NCBI GenBank assembly: GCA_009774345.1
Contig: VSNR01000139.1
Coordinates: 1 to 9,504, forward strand
Source of the DNA: Lachnospiraceae bacterium
GTDB lineage: Bacteria > Bacillota > Clostridia > Lachnospirales > Lachnospiraceae
Direction: 5' to 3'
Length of the DNA stretch: 9,504 bases
Position numbers and translations under genes: made by a program. Shown here in pieces: positions 5,655 to 9,504 of this stretch (its first letter is position 1; each line of letters starts with the position of its first letter). Below the pieces are notes generated by a model. That model searched no databases, was not told where the DNA came from, and saw only the letters and a list, made by a program, of their open reading frames with translations.

Positions 5655-5676
5655 CGCTACCCCTCCTGACTGTCAT

Positions 5677-5708
5677 AGTATAGACTCTAGTCTTGATACT
5701 TGCAAGTA
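5677..5708 (-). promoter_or_regulatory. Promoter and palindrome of the broken paralogue
   Basis: On the minus strand, TTGCAA (5700-5705), a 17-nt spacer and TATACT (5677-5682) form a promoter 22 nt before the ATG. The -35 lies in the centre of a perfect 12-bp palindrome, TACTTGCAAGTA (5697-5708). AGACT-CT-AGTCT (5683-5694) is a second inverted repeat, in the spacer. The half-site TACTT also occurs in the operator at 5226-5247, so the same regulator might bind both. Confidence 0.5.
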
Positions 5709-5801
5709 CTATTTTTCAAGTCGGTACCCCAACAAAAGCCTTTTAAAGTCAAGCTCCGAGATGTAAATTTAGTTACCAAGCTACCCCTGTAATATCAGGA
5801 C

Positions 5802-5838
5802 AAAAAAGAAGCAGGCTATCTTTATAAGATTTCCTGCT
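5802..5838 (-). terminator. Strong Rho-independent terminator of the DUF1385-prmC-prfA operon
   Basis: On the minus strand, AGCAGG (5833-5838) pairs with CCTGCT (5810-5815), and the inner ATCTT/AAGAT also pairs, followed by TC and six T (5802-5807). It is the first convincing minus-strand terminator past prfA, 277 nt after the stop codon, which implies a long 3' untranslated region that includes the repeat at 5848-5937. Confidence 0.7.
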
Positions 5839-5847
5839 CCCATTTAT

Positions 5848-5937
5848 GCACACGGGCACCCAGATGAAATTTGTCAGCAGAAGTTGACGATTGCCCGGCG
5901 CGCGAGTAGGAGAGAAGGTCATTCCCCTGCTCGATTT
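5848..5937 (-). repeat. Palindromic repeat, copy 1 (prfA trailer)
   Basis: This 90-bp unit is the inverted counterpart of 9050-9139. Long tracts are shared, such as TTCTGCTGACAAATTTCATC followed by TGGGTGC, and GCGCGCCGGGCA. Its other half, CGAGCAGGGG-ATGACC-CTCCTACTCG, nearly matches 9140-9171. It contains its own stems: CGAG-AGG pairs with CCT-CTCG, and GTCA-C pairs with GCTGAC. It has no coding potential. It resembles REP/BIME-type intergenic repeats. Confidence 0.7.
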
Positions 5938-6033
5938 GAAACTCTAACTGATAGGCTGATATACAAACCTCAACCTCTGTTCTTACACACTTACCCCAAA
6001 TATGCTGAGGATTTACCTTTATGATACCCCTTT

Positions 6034-6061
6034 GACGGCTTACAGCAACAAACCGTCTTTT
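6034..6061 (+). terminator. Possible plus-strand terminator facing prfA
   Basis: GACGG (6034-6038) pairs with CCGTC (6053-6057) over a 14-nt loop, followed by TTTT. No plus-strand gene lies immediately upstream, so the hairpin may only guard prfA against antisense transcription, or be chance. Confidence 0.3.
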
Positions 6062-6114
6062 CCCTCTGTTTTATTTTGCTGATATTTTCCAAGAATGCCC
6101 TAAAATCAAGGGTT

Positions 6115-7194
6115 TCAGCCCTCCTGATTTAAGCGGCTTAAGCGGATAGCCTGGTCGGCGGCAATACACGCGTCAATAATCTCCTGTATGTCCCCATTCA
6201 TCACCTTGTCCAGCTTGTAGAGTGTCAGGTTGATGCGGTGGTCTGTCACGCGCCCCTGCGGAAAATTGTAGGTGCGAATCTTCTCAGAGCGGTCGCCTGT
6301 GCCAATCTGGCTCCTGCGCATCTCCGCCTCGGCATCGTGGCGCTGCTGCTGTTCGATGTCATACAGCTTTGCTTTTAACAATGCAAACGCCTTCGCTTTA
6401 TTTTGTAATTGCGACTTTTCTGTCTGGCTGTAGACCACAATTCCTGTTGGATAATGTGTTAAGCGCACCGCAGAGTCCGTCGTGTTGACGCACTGTCCGC
6501 CGTTTCCAGAAGCGCGCATCACGTCGATGCGAATATCCTTGTCCTCGATCACGATATCAATATCATCGTCAACCTCCGGCATCACTGCCACACTGATTGT
6601 GGACGTATGAATCCGCCCGCCGGATTCCGTCTCCGGCACACGCTGTACACGATGTACACCTGACTCATATTTCATGACAGAGTATGCACCCTGTCCCGAT
6701 ATCATAAAGGTAACGCTCTTCATTCCGCCGATGCCAATCTCCTCACACTCCACCAGCTCCACCTTCCAGCGTCTGCCCTCTGCAAAGTGCACATACATTC
6801 GATAAATTTCCGCTGCAAAGAGCGCTGCCTCATCGCCGCCCGCACCCGCGCGGATTTCCACGATGACATTCTTGTCATCATTCGGGTCTTTGGGCAGGAG
6901 CAGAATCTTCATCTGCGTCTCAAGCTCCTCGATGCGTTTCTTGGCATCGTTTAGTTCTTCCTTGAGCATTTCTTTCATTTCCTCGTCGCTCTCCGAGTCA
7001 AGCAGTGACAGCGAATCCTCCACCGTCTCATTACATTTCTTATACTCCTTGTATGCCTCCACAAGCGGCGTCAAGTCGCTCTGCTCTTTCATCAGTGCAC
7101 GAAAACGCTTCTGGTCCTCCGTGACTGTCGGCTCGTTGAGCTCATTTAAGATTTCCTCAAAACGATGAAGTAAATCTTCCAGTTTATCAAACAT
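6115..7194 (-). CDS. prfA: Peptide chain release factor 1 (RF1)
   Basis: RF1 releases the finished peptide at UAA and UAG codons in the ribosomal A site. The 359-residue length is standard. The N-terminal coiled region (1-100) is followed by the conserved RAGAGGDEAALFA block (115-127). The codon-recognition tripeptide is P187-E-T189 in HRVQRVPETES, the PxT class that marks RF1 rather than the SPF of RF2. The catalytic GGQ (232-234) lies in RASGNGGQCVNTTDSAVRL; many RF1 proteins have His where this one has Cys235. The late block SQIGTGDRSEKIRTYNFPQG (295-314) and VTDHRINL are intact. AGGAGG stands 7 nt before the ATG, and the prmC stop is 10 nt upstream. PrmC methylates Gln234. Transcription probably runs on to the terminator at 5802-5838. 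Confidence 0.98.
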   Translation of the reverse strand: MFDKLEDLLHRFEEILNELNEPTVTEDQKRFRALMKEQSDLTPLVEAYKEYKKCNETVEDSLSLLDSESDEEMKEMLKEELNDAKKRIEELETQMKILLLPKDPNDDKNVIVEIRAGAGGDEAALFAAEIYRMYVHFAEGRRWKVELVECEEIGIGGMKSVTFMISGQGAYSVMKYESGVHRVQRVPETESGGRIHTSTISVAVMPEVDDDIDIVIEDKDIRIDVMRASGNGGQCVNTTDSAVRLTHYPTGIVVYSQTEKSQLQNKAKAFALLKAKLYDIEQQQRHDAEAEMRRSQIGTGDRSEKIRTYNFPQGRVTDHRINLTLYKLDKVMNGDIQEIIDACIAADQAIRLSRLNQEG

Positions 7195-7204
7195 ATAAAT
7201 CCTC

Positions 7205-8062
7205 CTATCTTACACTTCCGCAGACTACCCTGTCCAGCCCTGCATAGTCCTGTAAAACCTCCACTTGGACAAACCCCGCTTCCTGCATCAGACGAGCCAC
7301 TGCCTCGCCCTGTCCGCAGCCAATTTCAAACAACAACACTGCCCCTCTGCGCATATGCGCCGGCGCTTCTGCAAGTATCCTTCTGTAGAACTGCAAGCCA
7401 TCCGCCCCGCCGTCAAGCGCACAGAACGGCTCGTGATCGCGCACCTCAGGCATCAGCGTGTCAATCACCGCAGTCTCAATATAGGGCGGATTGGACACCA
7501 CCATGTCAAAAAGCCTGTCCGGCGTGCGCTCCGACACAAAATCCGCCAGCGGTCCAAACAGATCTCCCGCCAAAAACACTGCATCCAAGCCTAACTTCTC
7601 TGCATTTTCCCGCGCCGTCTTTAGCGCCTCTTCGGAAATGTCAATACCGACACCCTCGCATTCGTTACTGTACTTTAACAGACTCAGCAAGATACATCCC
7701 GAGCCTGTGCAAAGATCTAATATGCGCATTCCATCGCCAAGATGGCGCATCGCCTCCTCCACAAGAATCTCTGTATCCTGCCGGGGAATCAACACATGTT
7801 CATTGACCTGAAAAGAAAGTCCCATAAACTCCTGTTCGCCAGTGATATGCTGCAACGGGATTCTCGATGCCCTTTTTTCAATGACCATTCTGTAAAACTG
7901 CTCTTCCATACTGTTCCGCTCACGGTCTGCATACAGAATCAGCTCATTCCGGTCTGCGTGGCAGACATATTCAAGCAAAAGCCTTGCATCCAGTCCGGCC
8001 TCTGCAATCCCTGCCTCTGACAGTCTGCTTTTTCCGTACTCGTATAATTCCCTGTACGTCAT
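7205..8062 (-). CDS. prmC: Peptide chain release factor N5-glutamine methyltransferase
   Basis: PrmC (HemK) transfers a methyl group from S-adenosylmethionine to the GGQ glutamine of release factors, which speeds peptide release. The 285 residues are full length. The N-terminal helical domain (1-85), which grips the release factor, includes the family signature PLQHITGEQEFMG (69-81), then IPRQDTE (92-98). The Rossmann domain has SAM motif I DLCTGSGCILL (116-126), the acidic residue at the end of strand 2 in GVGIDISEEAL, and the catalytic/substrate motif NPPY (191-194). The ATG overlaps the stop of the DUF1385 gene as ATGA, so the two are translationally coupled. prfA, encoding its substrate, follows 10 nt later, the classic pairing. 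Nothing is missing or odd. Confidence 0.97.
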   Translation of the reverse strand: MTYRELYEYGKSRLSEAGIAEAGLDARLLLEYVCHADRNELILYADRERNSMEEQFYRMVIEKRASRIPLQHITGEQEFMGLSFQVNEHVLIPRQDTEILVEEAMRHLGDGMRILDLCTGSGCILLSLLKYSNECEGVGIDISEEALKTARENAEKLGLDAVFLAGDLFGPLADFVSERTPDRLFDMVVSNPPYIETAVIDTLMPEVRDHEPFCALDGGADGLQFYRRILAEAPAHMRRGAVLLFEIGCGQGEAVARLMQEAGFVQVEVLQDYAGLDRVVCGSVR

Positions 8063-9024
8063 AAATCCTCTTCCTCAAAAGCGTCGTTCGTATACCCAAA
8101 GTTCTCAACCAGATACGCTTTCCAGTCAAACACCGCCTCCACAGAAGCGATGGCAACCTTGACCATCTCCTCGTCCGGCTCCTTGGTCGTCAGCCGCTGC
8201 ATCCACATGCCCGGCGCTGATAAGATGCGGATCAAGATGTTATCGCACCTTCCCGCCAGCCGTATCAGCTCATAAGAAATCCCTGCAATCACAGGAATCA
8301 GCAATAATCTCAACGCCAGCTTTAACGCCATATTATCCACCCGTATAAAAAAGAACACAATCACGCTGACAAGCACGACGAACAGCAAAAAACTGGTGCC
8401 GCAGCGCTTGTGCTGTCTGGAACTGCGCATGACATCCCTGACATTGAGCGGCCGCCCGCGCTCGATACAGTTGATACATTTATGTTCCGCACCGTGATAC
8501 ATATACAGTCGGCGGATGTCCTTCATCAGCGAAATCGCAGCGATGTATCCCACAAAGATCAGAATGCGGAATACGCCTTCGAGTATTGCAACAAGGCTGG
8601 CATTTCTGATATATTTTCCCAGCAGATCAGACAGCCAGAATGGCAGCAGCATAAAAAGCGCCACTGCGATGATGACAGAGATCACTACGGTGATACCCAT
8701 CATGATATCCTCTGACTTGCTCTCCGATGCTTTTTTATCCGTCTTCTGTGCGGTTTCGTCCTCCTCATAAAAGGACGCCGAGTGCATTGTCACCCTCATT
8801 CCCAGAATCAGGGAATCAACAAAGGCAAAAACGCCCCGTATCAGCGGCAGTTTTGCAAATGCCTTGTCCCCGCAGACTCCCTTATATTCATCAACCTGTA
8901 CATCTATTTCTCCGTCCGGCTTGCGCACTGCCACTGCGTATTTTGCGTTGTTTTTCATCATCACGCCTTCTAAGACAGCCTGTCCTCCTATGCCGGAATA
9001 CTGTGTTTGTCTCTTTCTTGCCAT
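8059..9024 (-). CDS. yqhQ: DUF1385 integral membrane protein (YqhQ-like)
   Basis: This 321-residue membrane protein belongs to the DUF1385 family, whose biochemical role is not established. It is widespread in Firmicutes and often sits beside rpmE, prmC and prfA, as here. The N-terminus has the family signature GGQAVLEGVMM (13-23). A charged stretch around 88-106 is followed by hydrophobic segments near 109-128, 146-167, 211-228 and 234-253. The conserved polar motifs YHGAEHKCINCIE (176-188) and HKRCGTSFL (205-213), rich in His and Cys, lie between them and suggest a metal- or ligand-binding site. The start ATG at 9022-9024 has AAAGGAA 10-16 nt upstream. The stop overlaps the prmC start. Its leader contains the palindromic repeat at 9050-9220. 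The symbol follows the Bacillus name for the family. Confidence 0.92.
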   Translation of the reverse strand: MARKRQTQYSGIGGQAVLEGVMMKNNAKYAVAVRKPDGEIDVQVDEYKGVCGDKAFAKLPLIRGVFAFVDSLILGMRVTMHSASFYEEDETAQKTDKKASESKSEDIMMGITVVISVIIAVALFMLLPFWLSDLLGKYIRNASLVAILEGVFRILIFVGYIAAISLMKDIRRLYMYHGAEHKCINCIERGRPLNVRDVMRSSRQHKRCGTSFLLFVVLVSVIVFFFIRVDNMALKLALRLLLIPVIAGISYELIRLAGRCDNILIRILSAPGMWMQRLTTKEPDEEMVKVAIASVEAVFDWKAYLVENFGYTNDAFEEEDL

Positions 9025-9049
9025 CGCATCCCATTTCCTTTCCGCGCGT

Positions 9050-9181
9050 AATCGAGTAGGGAAGAGCCATCTTCCACTACTCGCGCGCCGGGCACCCGTC
9101 AGCTTCTGCTGACAAATTTCATCTGGGTGCTCGTGTGCAATCGAGCAGGGGAATGACCTTCTCTCCTACTCGCCGCGCGCC
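9050..9181 (+). repeat. Palindromic repeat, copy 2 with an extra half-unit (yqhQ leader)
   Basis: A first hairpin unit (CGAGTAGGGAAGA pairing with TCTTCCACTACTCG, 9053-9083) leads through GCGCGCCGGGCA to GTCAGC-TTCT-GCTGAC (9098-9113), a perfect 6-bp stem with a tetraloop. The tract ACAAATTTCATCTGGGTGC and a second hairpin unit (9141-9171, CGAGCAGGGG to CTCCTACTCG) follow. Order and sequence match the reverse complement of 5848-5937, with one additional hairpin. It begins only 25 nt upstream of the yqhQ ATG, so it is transcribed in the leader. Confidence 0.7.
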
Positions 9182-9220
9182 CCATGCGCTGCCTTAGCGG
9201 CATATTTCCTTTGCATGGGG
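9180..9220. repeat. Hairpin CCCCATGC / GCATGGGG
   Basis: A perfect 8-bp inverted repeat (9180-9187 with 9213-9220) encloses a smaller TGCC/GGCA stem. It abuts the palindromic repeat and may be its outer part. No T run follows on either side, so it is not a terminator. Confidence 0.5.
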
Positions 9221-9234
9221 CTGCGCATAATAAG

Positions 9235-9268
9235 AAAGGTTGAGATAGTCTTTACCTCAACCTTTTTT
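9235..9268. terminator. Rho-independent terminator of rpmE
   Basis: AAAGGTTGAG (9235-9244) pairs perfectly with CTCAACCTTT (9256-9265) over an 11-nt loop. On the minus strand it lies 8 nt past the rpmE stop and is followed by TTTCTTATT. The plus strand shows an uninterrupted T run, so it may act in both directions. It separates rpmE from the yqhQ operon. Confidence 0.75.
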
Positions 9269-9275
9269 CCGCTAC

Positions 9276-9482
9276 TTATTTGCTTTCTACGCCGTACTTT
9301 CTATTGAACTTATCAATACGTCCACGAGCTGCCGCAGTCTTCTGCTGTCCTGTGTAGAATGAATGGCATTTTGAACAAACTTCCACGTGGATTTCAGGCT
9401 TTGTAGACCCTGTCACAAAGGTGTTCCCGCAGTTGCAGGTAACGGTTGCCTGATGGTAATTTGGATGGATTCCTTCTCTCAT
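9276..9482 (-). CDS. rpmE: 50S ribosomal protein L31, zinc-binding type
   Basis: L31 is a small protein of the large ribosomal subunit, at the bridge to the small subunit. The preferred start is the ATG at 9480-9482, since AGAGGTG lies just upstream at the right distance; the GTG at 9489-9491 would use part of that site as codons. This gives 68 residues starting MREGIHPNYHQATVTCNCGN. Cys16, Cys18, Cys36 and Cys39 (CNC and CSKC) are the metal ligands of the zinc-containing (C+) form, as opposed to the cysteine-free form induced under zinc shortage. The family ending GRIDKFNRKYG is intact. HSFYTGQQ replaces the more usual HPFYTGKQ, a mild variant. Its own terminator follows, so it is probably transcribed alone. 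Its promoter lies beyond the window. Confidence 0.96.
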   Translation of the reverse strand: MREGIHPNYHQATVTCNCGNTFVTGSTKPEIHVEVCSKCHSFYTGQQKTAAARGRIDKFNRKYGVESK

Positions 9483-9504
9483 TGTTTTCACCTCTCTATA
9501 GTTA

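Larger units (their letters stand above)
5655..6114. other. Gene-free stretch downstream of prfA
   Basis: These 460 bases hold, from left to right, the promoter of the broken paralogue, the prfA operon terminator (5802-5838), a palindromic repeat (5848-5937) and a weak plus-strand hairpin (6034-6061). I see no credible gene on either strand. The stretch from about 5937 to 6033 shows nothing recognisable. Confidence 0.6.

Noticed and set aside
6863..7168. 101-codon plus-strand frame rich in Ser and Phe
   Set aside because: It is the antisense shadow of the acidic, coiled N-terminal part of prfA.
6115..7194. Cys after GGQ in RF1 as a possible functional anomaly
   Set aside because: Only the GGQ itself is essential, and I recall this variant in related Clostridia, so it is noted in the gene entry only.
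9099..9203. 34-codon minus-strand frame in the yqhQ leader (starts MPLRQRMGRAAS)
   Set aside because: It lies entirely in hairpin and repeat sequence, and the AAAGGA is only 3 nt from the ATG, too close for a good site. A leader peptide cannot be excluded but is not supported.

Overview
This window looks like chromosomal DNA of a Clostridia member, most likely Lachnospiraceae. The grounds are the rpmE / DUF1385 (yqhQ) / prmC / prfA gene order, strong AGGAGG-type ribosome binding sites, a BlaI/M56 regulatory pair, and Rpn, Uma2 and DUF4314 remnants that are common in this group. This placement is inference from gene content; no search was run.

Right side (about 6115-9491, minus strand): housekeeping. 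rpmE (ribosomal protein L31) ends at its own terminator. It is followed by DUF1385/YqhQ, prmC and prfA, which are tightly packed: a 4-nt ATGA overlap between the first two and a 10-nt gap before prfA. prmC methylates the GGQ glutamine of the release factor encoded next to it, so the pair is a functional unit of translation termination. A palindromic repeat sits in the leader of this operon (about 9050-9220). An inverted copy sits in its trailer (about 5848-5937), just before a strong terminator at 5802-5838.

Middle (about 3047-5705): an accessory region and gene graveyard. It holds a small XRE-type regulator (plus) divergent from a helical protein of unknown function (minus), with an operator and promoter between them, plus a second, internally deleted copy of the same unknown gene. 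Next come a DUF4314 gene stopped a few codons early and the tail of a gene coupled to it. Then come two non-overlapping pieces of Uma2 lying head to head on opposite strands, an Rpn-family nuclease with an internal deletion and lost C-terminus, and the last ~55 codons of a cell-wall amidase whose DNA is partly shared with the Rpn reading frame. Nearly every gene here is broken, which suggests repeated insertion, deletion and inversion next to the conserved prfA operon.

Left side (1-2934): a BlaI-type repressor and an M56 (BlaR1-like) membrane protease form a two-gene minus-strand operon. Its promoter has a TTGACA -35, and a 7+7 palindrome overlaps the -10. The protease carries an extracellular part with no visible penicillin-binding motif, so the signal sensed is probably not a beta-lactam bound in the classical way. 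Beyond it lie a 171-bp imperfect palindrome resembling a MITE, a plus-strand terminator, and the 3' end of an unidentified plus-strand gene that runs in from outside the window.

The best candidate for an undescribed system is the XRE regulator with its two divergent or convergent copies of the unknown gene (4905-5705). The inverted repeats that make the two ends of the prfA operon mRNA complementary come next.
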